A stretch of 64,000 nt of DNA from an uncultured Bacteroidaceae bacterium (GCA_934271655.1 CAKQRW010000001.1:115777-179776); one strand, 5' to 3'; positions 34,140 through 44,380 are shown, counted from the first letter of the stretch. A program made the numbers and translations. Notes: generated by a model not told the origin, from the letters alone.

Positions 34140-35195
34140 TCATCCGGCTGTCTTTTTCTTCCACCGCCCGCTCATCCAGGGCACTTTCTCCACATGTGGC
34201 ACAAGCAAGAAGCATATGGAGAAGACCACAACAAGCAGTATGGTGTAGTCGTCCCAATGGTTGCGAAGCGTATGCACGTTGGCAGAACGCTCCATCTTGT
34301 AGAACATCATGATCGGGTAGTGCGCCACGAAGAACACCATGGAGTGCTCGCCGATATAGTTGATGACAGGCACTCTCGGCAGGTTGATGCTGAGCAGCAC
34401 GCCAGACAGTCCGCAGAGGGCAAGGGTGATTGCAAGGACAGTGGCGTAGGGGTTGCCCTCCCACAGGTTGTCCGACATGGTGTACTCGCCGCCATACATG
34501 GCGTTGACCACAATGAAGAGAGCCAGCAGCACGCCAGACACGCCAAGCGTGACATCCTGCCCCATCTTCTCTATGGCAAAATGCCACAGGCGGCCAAGGT
34601 AGAAGAGGTATATGCCGATGAACACGTTGTCAAGACCGAAGAAAAGCGGATTGCCGCAGGCATATAGCTGGTAGCTCAGCAGCGGCAGCAGCATGGTAAG
34701 CCAATGAGCCTTCACGTTATACTGCCTGCCACGCCATCTTATCCTGAGAAGCGGCGGCACCTTGGTGATGAGATGCGCGAAGACATACGCCATGAAGAAC
34801 GACACAAGAAACCAGCACGGTATGTTGCCATAGAACTGGCTTGTCTCCCACAAGTGCGACCATGTCACCTGCTTGACGAGCGAGTTGCCAGGGTCGAGCA
34901 CCAGCCACACGAAAAGGAAATATATGGCATTGCCTATCAGTCCCCACGTGAGGTATGGCACAAGCAGGCGCTTAGCCTTGTCGAGTATGTAGGCCCTGGT
35001 GTCGCCAGCCACAGTCTTGTTGAAGTAGCCTGCCTTGAAGAAGAAGAAAGACATGAAGAAGTAGGTCCAGTGCATCACTGGAGTCCACCAGCTGCTGTCA
35101 CCGAAGCCGCAAGCATTTGTTATATGTAGAGTGACCATGCGTACTATGCATATTCCGCACAAGAGGTCGAAAGCATGATTCCGTTGTTTCATCAT
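34140..35195 (-). CDS. Membrane acyltransferase family protein (acyltransferase 3)
   Basis: This 351-residue multi-spanning protein starts M(M)KQRNHAFDLLCGICIVRMVTLHIT, the helix-1 region with the histidine typical of acyltransferase 3/OatA-like enzymes. The motif FFFFKAGYFNKTV is followed by about nine further hydrophobic helices. VINYIGEHSMVFFVAHYP near residue 290 matches the family's GxxSxxxYxxH region. It is a close paralogue of the protein encoded at 37419-38468, with the same start and the same end (PHVEKVPWMSGRWKKK). It probably O-acylates a surface glycan. It begins immediately after the stop of the next acyltransferase gene. Confidence 0.85.
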   Translation of the reverse strand: MMKQRNHAFDLLCGICIVRMVTLHITNACGFGDSSWWTPVMHWTYFFMSFFFFKAGYFNKTVAGDTRAYILDKAKRLLVPYLTWGLIGNAIYFLFVWLVLDPGNSLVKQVTWSHLWETSQFYGNIPCWFLVSFFMAYVFAHLITKVPPLLRIRWRGRQYNVKAHWLTMLLPLLSYQLYACGNPLFFGLDNVFIGIYLFYLGRLWHFAIEKMGQDVTLGVSGVLLALFIVVNAMYGGEYTMSDNLWEGNPYATVLAITLALCGLSGVLLSINLPRVPVINYIGEHSMVFFVAHYPIMMFYKMERSANVHTLRNHWDDYTILLVVVFSICFLLVPHVEKVPWMSGRWKKKTAG

Positions 35196-36320
35196 TTATT
35201 TTCTTCCAAAAAGATATTCCTTTAGCACAGGGCTGACACGAAGCAGGTTGCTCGCCAGCAGGCAGAACCCGATGACCAGCAGCGCCACGCCGACTGCCAG
35301 TGCCACATCCACGACAAAGTTGGGCTGATTGGCATTGAGCCACACTCCCACAGCCGGCAACGACGGCAGCAGGATGAAGTGGAGCAGGTAGATGTCGAGC
35401 GTGCGTGTGCCTATATACTGCAGGGCGCGTCCAGCAGGTTTGTCGGATGTGAACCACTCTTTCCAGTGGCGGAAAAACATCACCACCATGAGCATGAGGC
35501 TGTACATGGCAAGAGTGCGCGGCAGGTTAGTCTCCTCGCCTGTCAGCTCGTGCCACTTGAAGATGTCGGCACAGGAGAAGAACGCCACGGCCGCTGCCAC
35601 GGGGAAGAACCATCGGGAGTCGAAGAGGCTCTGCACCCGGCTCCACGCCCTGTGCACTATATTGCCGAGGAGGAAGAAGTGCATGAACTTCAGAGTCTCA
35701 TAGAGAGAGCTGCACATCATGAAGTCATTGTCATACCACTTGCCTAAGTCTTTCGGCATGTAGAGCGACTGGTATGCCAGCAGGCTCACCACCCACAGCG
35801 CCACTATGGCGGCATGCTCGGCGCGCCTGCCTATCTGCTGGGCCAGGCTTGCCACCGTGTAGTATATGAGAAACATCTGCAGCAGGACCCACGTGAACCA
35901 GTAGCCTCCTTTTGTGGGACTATGCATGCATTTCTCCAGTCCGTCAGCAAACGGCAACTTGCCTCTCACCACAAGGAAGGCACAAAGGAAAATGAAAGCC
36001 GGCAGCACCTGCACCTTCACCTTCTTCCACACAAGCGAGCCGTAGCTGCCCGCAGTCCATGTCCACCGCCGCTTGTAGGCGAGGAATCCGCTGACGAAGA
36101 AGAACAGCGGCATGCGAAAGAGCACGAGCAGCGGCAGCGACGCGGATGTCTTCTCCGACTCGCCGAAGCTGAACTGCGCCACGTGGTAGGCCACGACAAG
36201 AATCATGGTGAAGCCTCTCATGGCGTCAAGCCACTCCATGCGCGGCTTGCGTGCGGCCAGGATGCCGTCTGGCGCAGCCGCAGGGCCTGGATAAGTGCGG
36301 TTCATGTCATCTGCTGCCAT
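35196..36320 (-). CDS. Membrane acyltransferase family protein (acyltransferase 3), divergent
   Basis: The 374-residue protein has ten or so hydrophobic segments. RMEWLDAMRGFTMILVVAYHVAQF (residues 27-50) is the classical start of acyltransferase 3 proteins, RMPLFFFVSGFLAYK follows, and IGTRTLDIYLLHFILLPSLP is the C-terminal motif. It is only distantly related to the two neighbouring paralogues. The start at 36320 overlaps the glycosyltransferase stop by 14 nt; an ATG at 36305 would avoid this and is equally possible. It probably modifies the same glycan as its neighbours. Confidence 0.85.
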   Translation of the reverse strand: MAADDMNRTYPGPAAAPDGILAARKPRMEWLDAMRGFTMILVVAYHVAQFSFGESEKTSASLPLLVLFRMPLFFFVSGFLAYKRRWTWTAGSYGSLVWKKVKVQVLPAFIFLCAFLVVRGKLPFADGLEKCMHSPTKGGYWFTWVLLQMFLIYYTVASLAQQIGRRAEHAAIVALWVVSLLAYQSLYMPKDLGKWYDNDFMMCSSLYETLKFMHFFLLGNIVHRAWSRVQSLFDSRWFFPVAAAVAFFSCADIFKWHELTGEETNLPRTLAMYSLMLMVVMFFRHWKEWFTSDKPAGRALQYIGTRTLDIYLLHFILLPSLPAVGVWLNANQPNFVVDVALAVGVALLVIGFCLLASNLLRVSPVLKEYLFGRK

Positions 36321-37248
36321 ATCGCTCCTCTTCCTTTCTGCGGTGTTCGTCCAGCATCTCTACCAGTTTGTCGCTCTTGCCGCTCACCAGCTTGCGCGCG
36401 AACATGCGGCCGCTGTCCACCAGCCTGCCGTAGTCTGCCTCGTCCATCACCTTTATCACTGGATTGTAGTCGATGAAGTGCAGAGGGGTGAGAGCCGCCA
36501 GCCCTGGATAGGCTCCCTCCACGAGGGTGCACTTGGAGGCCCACTGCCTGTTGTTGAAAGCTATTGTGGGAATGACCGTCTCGGCAGGGCCGAACGAGTC
36601 TGTGAAATATCTCTTCACAGCAGGAACGGTGTCATACACCTTGAGAATGTCTGATGCCATCTCGCCCGATATGCAGCACCATGCAGAGCCTTTGTACAGG
36701 TTCCACGGCTGCCCATCCACAGCAAACGCCAGAGGCTTCCTGAGCCCCACGGCCTTCTTCAGCTTGCGGCACAAGATGCCGAGACGCTGGTTGCCCTTGT
36801 TGCCAAGCCACTTCCACGAGAAGAACGGGCGCGGAGTGGCGTAGAGCTCACGCTGCTGCCCGCAGATGGAGCAGGTGTTCATGTTTATGCCGTAAAGCAC
36901 TTCTTTGCCGCCAACCGAGTCGACCCATTCCTCTATCCGTCGTGTGCTCCACAACGGGTAGTCCATCCCCGACAGGAAAAACAGTTTGTCGAAGTTCATA
37001 CGCGAGGCGGCAGCGGCCCTGATGAGCGCCATCTGGTAGTCTGTCTCGATGATGGTTCCCCATCTCACGTCTTTCCGATCCTGGATGAATCGTATGTTGC
37101 CGCCCTTGATGACGGAAGTGAATTGCTCAATAGAGACCTTGCGGTCTATATGTATGAAGAAGCATGCCCTGTCTGAATTGATAGCGTCCACAAGGCGCTT
37201 CAGCTGCTGAGGGTCAGTATGCGCTGATATCAGGTAGCCTATATGCAT
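36307..37248 (-). CDS. Beta-1,6-N-acetylglucosaminyltransferase family glycosyltransferase (GT14)
   Basis: The 313-residue protein starts MHIGYLISAHTDPQQLKRLVDAIN and has FFIHIDRKVS, VRWGTIIETDYQMALI, FFLSGMDYPLWS and a late GSAWCCISGEMASDIL segment followed by ETVIPTIAFNN. These blocks (AYLIxAH, IHxD, WGG/T...A, LSGxDYPL, GSxWxxL) define core-2/I-branching type GT14 enzymes. It has no membrane segment and is expected to work at the cytoplasmic face, using UDP-GlcNAc or UDP-xylose. It sits between acyltransferase genes in a surface-polymer cluster. Confidence 0.88.
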   Translation of the reverse strand: MHIGYLISAHTDPQQLKRLVDAINSDRACFFIHIDRKVSIEQFTSVIKGGNIRFIQDRKDVRWGTIIETDYQMALIRAAAASRMNFDKLFFLSGMDYPLWSTRRIEEWVDSVGGKEVLYGINMNTCSICGQQRELYATPRPFFSWKWLGNKGNQRLGILCRKLKKAVGLRKPLAFAVDGQPWNLYKGSAWCCISGEMASDILKVYDTVPAVKRYFTDSFGPAETVIPTIAFNNRQWASKCTLVEGAYPGLAALTPLHFIDYNPVIKVMDEADYGRLVDSGRMFARKLVSGKSDKLVEMLDEHRRKEEERYGSR

Positions 37249-37418
37249 GTCGTTTACTTTTTTTGAATGTTGTTTTTATCATGCCTGCGCATGGGCTGCA
37301 TCTATGGGCATCTGTCCAAGATGCTTGTGCGCATTGCCTGGCATCCTTACAGGAGCTGGCTTGTCGCTGTCACGGCTTTATGGCGCTGCCATCCTTGCTT
37401 GCAGCGTGTTCCGCCGCT

Positions 37419-38468
37419 TCAGCCTTTTGACGCTGGCTCCTGCGGCACCTTCTTTTTCCATCTGCCGCTCAGCCATGGCACAGCCTCAACATGAGGCACA
37501 AGCAGAGTGCAGACGCCAAAGACGAAGACTATAAGGATGATGAAGTCGTCCCACCTTCCGTATATGCTCACGCCAAAGGATATGTGGGTGAAGCGGTAGA
37601 ACTGCAGCAGGGGATAATGGGCCACGAAGTAGACCATGGAATGCTTGCCTATGTAGTTGACCACAGGCACCTCAGGCAGGGGCAACTTGATGAGCAGCCC
37701 TGAAAGCCCCAGGAGGATGATGGCCGTATTGACGAAAGCGGCAAGGCTGTCGCCAGTGAAATGGTTGGTGCTCATCACATATTCCCCATGCCACACTATG
37801 TTGAGCGTGACGAAGGCGGCTATGAGCACGAGCGACAGCATGATGGTCACTCCACGCCCCATGCGGTCTATTATCCAGTGCCATGTGCGCCCCATGTTGA
37901 AGAAGAACACGCCCATGAACACATTGCTTAGGCTGAGCGGCAGCGGATTGCCCGCCGTCCACAGCCAATAGCTCAGAAGCGGGCAGAGCATTATCACCAC
38001 AGTCTGGAACACGGATATAGGCTTGACAATGTGTATCTTCTTTATGAAATGCACAAGCACATAGGCCGCGAAGAATGACATGAGGAACCACACGGGCTCA
38101 TTGCCCCAGAAGGAACTGGTGTTCCACAGATGACTCCACTCCATTGGCTCCACGGGATGATGGTAGCGGTTCATCTCGAACGGAAGGTAGAGGGCATAGA
38201 CAGCAAAGCCTATGGCACCCCATACGACGTATGGCACCAGCAGTCTCTTGGCCTTGTCCTTTATGTATTCACGGCTGTCGCCCGACACTGTCTTGTTGAA
38301 GTATCCGGCCTTGAAGAAGAAGAAGCACATGAAGAAGAAAGACCACGCCATCACTTCCTTCCACCAGCCATCGTTCTTGTGGCCGCAAAAGGTGATGGTA
38401 TGGAGGCATATCATGCGTATGATGCAGATGCCGCACAGAAAGTCAAACGTGTGGTTGCGTGGTTTCAT
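37419..38468 (-). CDS. Membrane acyltransferase family protein (acyltransferase 3), paralogue of the 34.1-kb gene
   Basis: The 349-residue protein starts MKPRNHTFDFLCGICIIRMICLHTITFCG and keeps FFFFKAGYFNKTVSGDSREYIKDKAKRL and the C-terminal PVVNYIGKHSMVYFVAHYPLLQFYR and PHVEAVPWLSGRWKKK blocks seen in the protein of 34140-35195. The two differ mainly in the middle extracytoplasmic loops. A 170-nt gap without a recognised signal separates it from the GT14 gene. Probable O-acetyl or O-acyl transfer to a surface glycan. Confidence 0.85.
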   Translation of the reverse strand: MKPRNHTFDFLCGICIIRMICLHTITFCGHKNDGWWKEVMAWSFFFMCFFFFKAGYFNKTVSGDSREYIKDKAKRLLVPYVVWGAIGFAVYALYLPFEMNRYHHPVEPMEWSHLWNTSSFWGNEPVWFLMSFFAAYVLVHFIKKIHIVKPISVFQTVVIMLCPLLSYWLWTAGNPLPLSLSNVFMGVFFFNMGRTWHWIIDRMGRGVTIMLSLVLIAAFVTLNIVWHGEYVMSTNHFTGDSLAAFVNTAIILLGLSGLLIKLPLPEVPVVNYIGKHSMVYFVAHYPLLQFYRFTHISFGVSIYGRWDDFIILIVFVFGVCTLLVPHVEAVPWLSGRWKKKVPQEPASKG

Positions 38469-38473
38469 GTCAT

Positions 38474-38545
38474 AAGTAGGTGTTCAAATTTATTATATCA
38501 AGTAGACGCTCATATTATATCAAGTAGGTGCTCATATTCATTTTA
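38474..38545. repeat. Three tandem ~22-26-bp repeats upstream of the acyltransferase gene
   Basis: Units start at 38474, 38500 and 38522, each opening aagtag[g/a][t/c]g and containing attatatc or attcatttt. They lie just before the ATG of the gene ending at 37419, in its probable leader. The rest of the 273-nt gap shows nothing recognised. Confidence 0.7.
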
Positions 38546-38741
38546 GAATATAAATATATTTGCCGCCCCTGTCGGCCGCATAAGATGAGCTGTGCCTCAG
38601 CGTGTTGTCCAAGCGAGCTTGGCATTCGGCCCCGCCCTATGTTTGCCTCACTGAAAAAAGAGAAGAGCCTGCCTCAATACAGGAGCGTCAAATATGAAAA
38701 CAACTATGAGAGCCACCCTAAAGATTTTTATAGGCGACCGG

Positions 38742-40733
38742 CTATTTTTTCCCTGTGTCGGTGAGCCTGTCCTCAGTCATGCGCTGCATGTACGACTGCA
38801 CGATGGCTTTGAGTCTCCTCTCCATTGTCTTCTCCTCTTCTCCCATCTTGCCTTTCAGGTTCTTCTTCATGAACCAGTCGTGCTTGTAGTCATATACAGC
38901 CTTCACCTGACCGTCTTCTGTCATCTGCAGCACATGGTCGCCATAGACATACTGGTAGATGCCGTTCACGTAGTTGGCGGCCCATGTCAGGCTGTCGGGA
39001 GTGCTGAAGAGGTCTTTGCCAAACGCCACATAAGGCTTGTCATGCCCTACGTAGTTGAGCACGGTGGGCATGATGTCTATCTGCTGGGCTATGCAATGGC
39101 GGCGCTCAGGCTTGAGCTGTCCCGATGCGTCGTAGATGATGATGGGCACACAGAAGGCTCCGAGGTCGGTCTGGTACTCGGCATAGGTGCTCTTGTTGGT
39201 GTGGTCGGCCGTGATCACAAACACTGTGTTCTTGTACCAAGGCTGCTTGCTGGCTGTCTCGAAGAAGCGCTTGAGCGAGTAGTCCACATACCTGATGCAC
39301 TTGTGCATGATGTTGGCGTCGCCAGGCTCATCCTTGTACACGTTCTTGTATTTATCCGGCACGTTGTACGGGTGGTGCGAGCTGGCGGTGAACACAGACG
39401 TGATGAACGGCTGCTTCATCTCCGACATCTTCAGGGCGTAGAACTGCAGGAACTCCTCGTCCCATATGGCCCACATGCCATCGAAGTCCTTGTCACCGCC
39501 AAAGCGGCTGTCCCTGTCATACTCTGTGCGTCCGAAATAGTCATTGTAGCCCGTGGACTTGGCGAAGGCCTCAAAACCCATAGACCCATTCTCAGCTCCG
39601 TGGAAGAAGGCTGAGTAATAGCCGTCGCTGCCGAGTTCGCGAGCCAGTCCGCTCACCTTGTTCATGGAGTATGAGGTGAGGAAGAATGGCTCCAGAAAGC
39701 GTGGCACACTCGATAGGATTGACGGCATGCCGTCGATGCTCTGGCGTCCGTTGCAGAAGCTCATGTCGAATGTGACAGAGTGCTGCACCAGCGAGTCTAT
39801 GAAAGGAGTGTAGCCCTTGTAGTCCTTTATGAATCCGGGAGCATTGAGCGAGCCTATGTATTCCCTGCCGAAGCTCTCCACAATGAGCACCACCACATTC
39901 TTATGGGTCGGTGCCACGCTGTCGGCCGGCACGTGCACAGGCGAGTAAATCTTGTCAAGCTCCTCACGGGCATAATATTTAGGGTCGACGAAAGCGCGCT
40001 TGTTCAGCGTGCGTATCAGGGAAAAAGGCGTGTTGAGTATCAAGGCCGCCTCTGCCGGACGGTTCACATACTGATTGGCATTGCTGATGGTGATGGGGCG
40101 CACGGCTGTGGTGGCTCCGCCTCTCATGCCGCATACAGTGATGGGCACATACAGGCAGAAGCAGACCACGTGGATGGCGTAATAGGCGAGCCTGTCTTTG
40201 AGCAGCCCCAGGCGCAATGTGCCTTTTGGGCGCACATACAGGATGGCCATTCCGACAATCAGCACGATGGCCACAGCCACCAAATACCAATGGCGCAGCA
40301 ACTCCACGCCCACTATGCCGCCTATGTTGCCCTCATTGCTGAACTCGTCAAAGACAGAGGCCGTGGTGCGCCTGCCTATATACTGGAAATAGACGGCGTC
40401 GCACAGATTGGCTACCACGCACAATGAGTTGACTATGACAAATATCCATTTGGCCATCTGCTGCCACCAGTCCTTCTCCTTCCAATGCAGAGGAATGAGC
40501 ATGAGGATGGCATAGAGGGAGTTGGTGTACAGGATGGCTGAGGTGTCGAACATCCAGCATCCCTTGAGTGCTTCGCTGAAAGAGAGCGTGTCGAATCCCT
40601 CGGACAGCACGGCCCAGTTTTCTGCCAGATAGGCTATGCGGCACAGCCAATACACTATATATGCCAATGCCAGATTGCACACAAGCGCCACTGGACATGA
40701 GATGAATGATTTCTTGAGGTTTATCTGTTTCAT
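38742..40733 (-). CDS. LTA synthase family protein (membrane phosphoglycerol/phosphoethanolamine transferase-like)
   Basis: The 663-residue protein has five N-terminal membrane helices (to about residue 205), then an extracytoplasmic sulfatase-fold domain. Metal/catalytic positions are visible: E286 (VVLIVESFGREYIGS), the nucleophile candidate S332 (CNGRQSIDGMPSIL), and TADHTNK near residue 470 with SSHHPYNVP before it. These match LtaS-like alkaline phosphatase-superfamily transferases, although the nucleophile is Ser rather than the Thr of Gram-positive LtaS. It would transfer a phospholipid-derived phospho-alcohol onto a surface acceptor. It is followed downstream by the acyltransferase/GT14 genes and preceded closely (52 nt) by the phosphatase gene. 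Confidence 0.88.
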   Translation of the reverse strand: MKQINLKKSFISCPVALVCNLALAYIVYWLCRIAYLAENWAVLSEGFDTLSFSEALKGCWMFDTSAILYTNSLYAILMLIPLHWKEKDWWQQMAKWIFVIVNSLCVVANLCDAVYFQYIGRRTTASVFDEFSNEGNIGGIVGVELLRHWYLVAVAIVLIVGMAILYVRPKGTLRLGLLKDRLAYYAIHVVCFCLYVPITVCGMRGGATTAVRPITISNANQYVNRPAEAALILNTPFSLIRTLNKRAFVDPKYYAREELDKIYSPVHVPADSVAPTHKNVVVLIVESFGREYIGSLNAPGFIKDYKGYTPFIDSLVQHSVTFDMSFCNGRQSIDGMPSILSSVPRFLEPFFLTSYSMNKVSGLARELGSDGYYSAFFHGAENGSMGFEAFAKSTGYNDYFGRTEYDRDSRFGGDKDFDGMWAIWDEEFLQFYALKMSEMKQPFITSVFTASSHHPYNVPDKYKNVYKDEPGDANIMHKCIRYVDYSLKRFFETASKQPWYKNTVFVITADHTNKSTYAEYQTDLGAFCVPIIIYDASGQLKPERRHCIAQQIDIMPTVLNYVGHDKPYVAFGKDLFSTPDSLTWAANYVNGIYQYVYGDHVLQMTEDGQVKAVYDYKHDWFMKKNLKGKMGEEEKTMERRLKAIVQSYMQRMTEDRLTDTGKK

Positions 40734-40785
40734 AATGCTGTTGTCAGTCTTGGTCGATTATCTTGCGCACATAAGTCATGCGCCT

Positions 40786-42162
40786 TCATTTCACAATACA
40801 ATGGTGGCGCTTGCCATACTCCCTTATTCTCTGCATGAAAGCCTGGTCCTTACCATTGTCTGGGTCGCCGTCATATTGCAGCACCTCCCTTATGTGCGCG
40901 CCGCAGTCATGCACGGAGACTTTTCCGCCTGTCTTGACGACATACAGCGAGTCATACAGGCTGCCATCGAGCGCATTATACGTTGTCATGAAGAGTGTGT
41001 CGGCATGCGAGCGCACTTTCTGGTAATAGCGTCCGCCCACGCCGTACTTATCAAAACGGCTGTCATCAAACTCTATGCGGTAGCTTTTGGGCGAGCAATG
41101 GCTCACGGTGTACACAGGCGTGGTCTTGTCTCCGCTTTCCGCATGCGCTGTCATGCGCGCATACTCATGCTCATGGGCCTGCAGGACCATATCCACGCCA
41201 TATTCTCTCACATAGCCGTCGAACATCCAGCGCTGGATGACGTTGTTGGTAGTGCCTTTGATGGAATAGAGCGGATGGTGCAGCACCACAATTTTCCACT
41301 TGGCCCGGCTTGACTTCAGCTGCTGCTTGAGCCATCTCGCCTGTGTGAACAGGTAGAAGAACTCTCTGTTGCTGTCAAGCACGAATATCTGCGAGTCGCC
41401 CACTCTCACGGTGAACACATGATTGTCTTCTATCTTGGAATCGAGGTAGTAGGAGTGAATGAGTGTGAAGCGCCGTTCAAGTTCGCATATCACGCCCTTC
41501 AGATACTCGTGGTTGCCGGGAGCTGTTATGACGGGCATCGATGTGCCCACGCCGCCAATGTCCCGGAAGGTCTCCTTCCAGAAGGTGTCTGTGGGACGTT
41601 CTGTCAGGTCGCCACCGCACACGATGAATCTGGCATCCGCATTTCTCCCTACGGCCTGCTCTACCATCTCGCCGGCGCGGCCTCCTATGGTGTCCTGGAT
41701 GTCGCCGAAATAGAGAAACGACATGTCCTTCTCCTCCTTGCGCGGCAACGAGAAGCTGTGCCAGGCTGATTCCTCGTCTCCAGCGCACACGCGGTAACGA
41801 TACTGGTGCCCTGGCTTCAAGTGCCTGAGCCTGGCCACGTAGTATGCAGCCTGTCCTCCTCTCGACTTGAAGGACTCGCCCTCAGCCTTGACCTGGCTGA
41901 GGTTGCGGTCCGTCACGTCAAAGAGATCCAGAGACGCTGCTGAATCGACCTCCTTGCCGCATGTCCAACTGACATTCCTGTTCATCCCGTCGCTGTCGCC
42001 GAAAGTGAGCAGCACCATAGACGGAACAGGAGATGCCTCGTAGGGAGCCTCGGCAGGATTGTGGAACCATGTGTTCCAGCGGGAGGCGCACCATACGGCT
42101 ATGGATGCCGTCACGAATGCGGCAATGGCTAATTTGGCCATGAGTGGTTTCTTCATCAGCAT
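40786..42162 (-). CDS. Purple acid phosphatase-like metallophosphoesterase
   Basis: The 458-residue protein has an N-terminal membrane anchor or uncleaved signal (residues 5-26), a fibronectin-like PAP N-terminal domain (residues about 45-140, HLKPGHQYRYRV), and a calcineurin-like domain with all metal motifs: YFGDIQD, CGGDLTERP, PGNHEY, LHHPLYS and QAHEHEYAR. It acts outside the cytoplasm on phosphate esters. Its position ahead of the LtaS-like gene suggests it processes a by-product or the polymer itself, but this is inference. Confidence 0.87.
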   Translation of the reverse strand: MLMKKPLMAKLAIAAFVTASIAVWCASRWNTWFHNPAEAPYEASPVPSMVLLTFGDSDGMNRNVSWTCGKEVDSAASLDLFDVTDRNLSQVKAEGESFKSRGGQAAYYVARLRHLKPGHQYRYRVCAGDEESAWHSFSLPRKEEKDMSFLYFGDIQDTIGGRAGEMVEQAVGRNADARFIVCGGDLTERPTDTFWKETFRDIGGVGTSMPVITAPGNHEYLKGVICELERRFTLIHSYYLDSKIEDNHVFTVRVGDSQIFVLDSNREFFYLFTQARWLKQQLKSSRAKWKIVVLHHPLYSIKGTTNNVIQRWMFDGYVREYGVDMVLQAHEHEYARMTAHAESGDKTTPVYTVSHCSPKSYRIEFDDSRFDKYGVGGRYYQKVRSHADTLFMTTYNALDGSLYDSLYVVKTGGKVSVHDCGAHIREVLQYDGDPDNGKDQAFMQRIREYGKRHHCIVK

Positions 42163-42276
42163 CGTATTGTCACATTTTTATAATGAATAGTTTGTTGGCT
42201 GTCACATCACCGGAATGGCTTCTGGCACGTCATTGCGCATGCCATATAGAAGCCTCCTGCCATGCAATGCGATGCA

Positions 42277-44346
42277 TCAGCACACCTGGCTTCCGCCCTT
42301 CACAGCGTGCTCCACTGTCGTGACGCTTATAGAGCCGTCCCAGTTCTCAGCTGAGAGGATCATGCCCTCGCTCACTAGTCCGTTCTTGAACTGGCGTGGT
42401 GCCAGGTTGGCGATGAAGAGTACCTGCTTGCCTACAAGGGCCTCTGGCTCATACCATTGAGCTATGCCGCTCACGATGGTGCGTCCGCCTGGCGTTCCGT
42501 CATCAATCTTGAACTTCAGGAGCTTCTTCATCTTTGGCACGCGCTCGCATTCCAGCACAGTGCCCACGCGTATGTCAAGTTTGCTGAAGTCGTCAAACGA
42601 TATGGTGTCCTTCACAGGAGCCACCTCAGCGTTTGCCTCAGCGTTGGCCTTGATGGTAGCCTCAAGCTTGTCCACCTGGAACTTTATAGCCTCGTCTTCT
42701 ATCTTTGAGAACAGCAGACTTGGCTTGCCGAGTTGCTTGCCCGCAGGCAGGAGGTCGGTCTTGCCAAGCTCTTCCCAGTTGAGCTCGTCCATGCAAATCA
42801 TCTCACGGAGCTTAGCGGATGAGAATGGGAGGAACGGCTCAAAGGCGATGGCAAGGTTGGCTGTGAGCTGGAGAGATATGTATATGACTGTCTTCACTCG
42901 CTCAGGGTCTGTCTTGATGACCTTCCATGGCTCCTCGTCTGCTATATACTTGTTGCCGATGCGTGCAAGGTTCATGGCCTCCTTCTGCGCGTCACGGAAC
43001 TTGAAGTTTTCTATGAGGTTCTCCACCTTGTCCTTGACAGTGGCAAACTCACCGAGAGCCGCACGGTCATTGTCTGTCAGCTCGCCGCACTCTGGCACGA
43101 TGCCGCCATAGTATTTCTGCGTGAGCTGCAGGGCACGGTTGACGAAGTTGCCATACACAGCCACAAGCTCATTGTTGCAGCGCGCCTGGAAGTCGGCCCA
43201 TGTGAAGTCGTTGTCCTTTGTCTCAGGAGCGTTGGCTGTGAGCACATAGCGCAACTCGTCCTGGCGGTTGGGCATTTCCTCAAGATACTCGTTGAGCCAC
43301 ACGGCATAGTTCTTTGATGTGGATATCTTGTTGCCCTCCAGGTTCAGGAACTCGTTTGAAGGCACATTGTCGGGCAGTATGTAGCCACCATGAGCTTTCA
43401 GCATGGTAGGGAAGATGAGGCAATGGAACACGATGTTGTCCTTGCCGATGAAGTGTATGAGGCGGCTATCTTCGTCCTGCCACCATTTCTGCCACGTGCC
43501 CCATTTCTCTGGCTCGCGCTCACAGAGTTCCTTGGTGTTTGAGATGTATCCTATAGGAGCGTCGAACCACACATAGAGCACCTTGCCCTCTGCCCCTTCT
43601 ACAGGCACAGGTATGCCCCAGTCGAGGTCGCGTGTCATCGCGCGTGGCTGCAAGTCCATGTCGAGCCATGACTTGCACTGGCCGTACACGTTTGAACGCC
43701 ATTCCTTGTGTCCTTCGAGAATCCACTTCTTGAGCCAGTCCTGATAGTCGCCGAGAGGTAGATACCAGTTCTTTGTAGCGCGCAGCTCCAGAGGATTGCC
43801 CGGATTGTTCTTGTTGGTAGGATTGATGAGCTCAGAGGGGGAAAGTGTGGCACCGCATTTCTCGCACTGGTCGCCATAGGCGCCCTCTGCTCCACAGCGT
43901 GGACATGTGCCGACGATGTTGCGGTCTGTAAGGAACTCGCCTGTCACGGCGTCGCAATACTGCTCCTCTGTCTTCTCCACCAGCTTGCCGTCGTCATAGA
44001 GCTTGCGGAAGAAGTCTGAGGCGAACTTGTGGTGTATCTTGCTCGTGGTGCGGCTGTAGATGTCGAAGGATATGCCGAAATCCTCGAACGATTTCTTGAT
44101 GATGCCGTGATAGCGGTCTACCACGTCCTGCACAGTAATGCCCTCTTTCTTTGCGCGGATTGTCACTGGCACGCCGTGCTCGTCAGAACCTCCGACGAAC
44201 ATCACTTCCCTACCCTTCAGGCGGAGATAGCGCACATAAATGTCTGCAGGCACGTATACGCCAGCCAGGTGGCCTATATGCACGGGACCATTGGCGTATG
44301 GCAGAGCTGCTGTCACTGTTGTTCTCTTGAATTTATTTTCTTCCAT
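42277..44346 (-). CDS. metG: Methionine--tRNA ligase
   Basis: The 689-residue class I synthetase has [14 protein letters not shown] (HIGH, residues 23-26), the zinc knuckle [17 protein letters not shown] (two CxxC), the KISTSKN loop equivalent to KMSKS, and a C-terminal EMAP-II-like tRNA-binding domain from about residue 580 ([26 protein letters not shown]). Length is normal for the large form. It has its own promoter; the 260-nt gap upstream to the OMP gene terminator holds only that promoter and the OMP terminator. Confidence 0.96.
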   Translation of the reverse strand: MEENKFKRTTVTAALPYANGPVHIGHLAGVYVPADIYVRYLRLKGREVMFVGGSDEHGVPVTIRAKKEGITVQDVVDRYHGIIKKSFEDFGISFDIYSRTTSKIHHKFASDFFRKLYDDGKLVEKTEEQYCDAVTGEFLTDRNIVGTCPRCGAEGAYGDQCEKCGATLSPSELINPTNKNNPGNPLELRATKNWYLPLGDYQDWLKKWILEGHKEWRSNVYGQCKSWLDMDLQPRAMTRDLDWGIPVPVEGAEGKVLYVWFDAPIGYISNTKELCEREPEKWGTWQKWWQDEDSRLIHFIGKDNIVFHCLIFPTMLKAHGGYILPDNVPSNEFLNLEGNKISTSKNYAVWLNEYLEEMPNRQDELRYVLTANAPETKDNDFTWADFQARCNNELVAVYGNFVNRALQLTQKYYGGIVPECGELTDNDRAALGEFATVKDKVENLIENFKFRDAQKEAMNLARIGNKYIADEEPWKVIKTDPERVKTVIYISLQLTANLAIAFEPFLPFSSAKLREMICMDELNWEELGKTDLLPAGKQLGKPSLLFSKIEDEAIKFQVDKLEATIKANAEANAEVAPVKDTISFDDFSKLDIRVGTVLECERVPKMKKLLKFKIDDGTPGGRTIVSGIAQWYEPEALVGKQVLFIANLAPRQFKNGLVSEGMILSAENWDGSISVTTVEHAVKGGSQVC

Positions 44347-44372
44347 TGTAATGTTTTTTTTCTATTCGGTGA

Positions 44373-44380
44373 CAAAGTTA
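44373..44380 (-). promoter_or_regulatory. Promoter -7 box for metG
   Basis: The minus strand reads TAACTTTG, 26 nt before the metG ATG. Only a TG is at the -33 distance. Confidence 0.6.

Noticed and set aside
38694..39614. 306-codon open frame opposite the LtaS-like gene
   Set aside because: It is a shadow frame, rich in Val/His, without recognised features.
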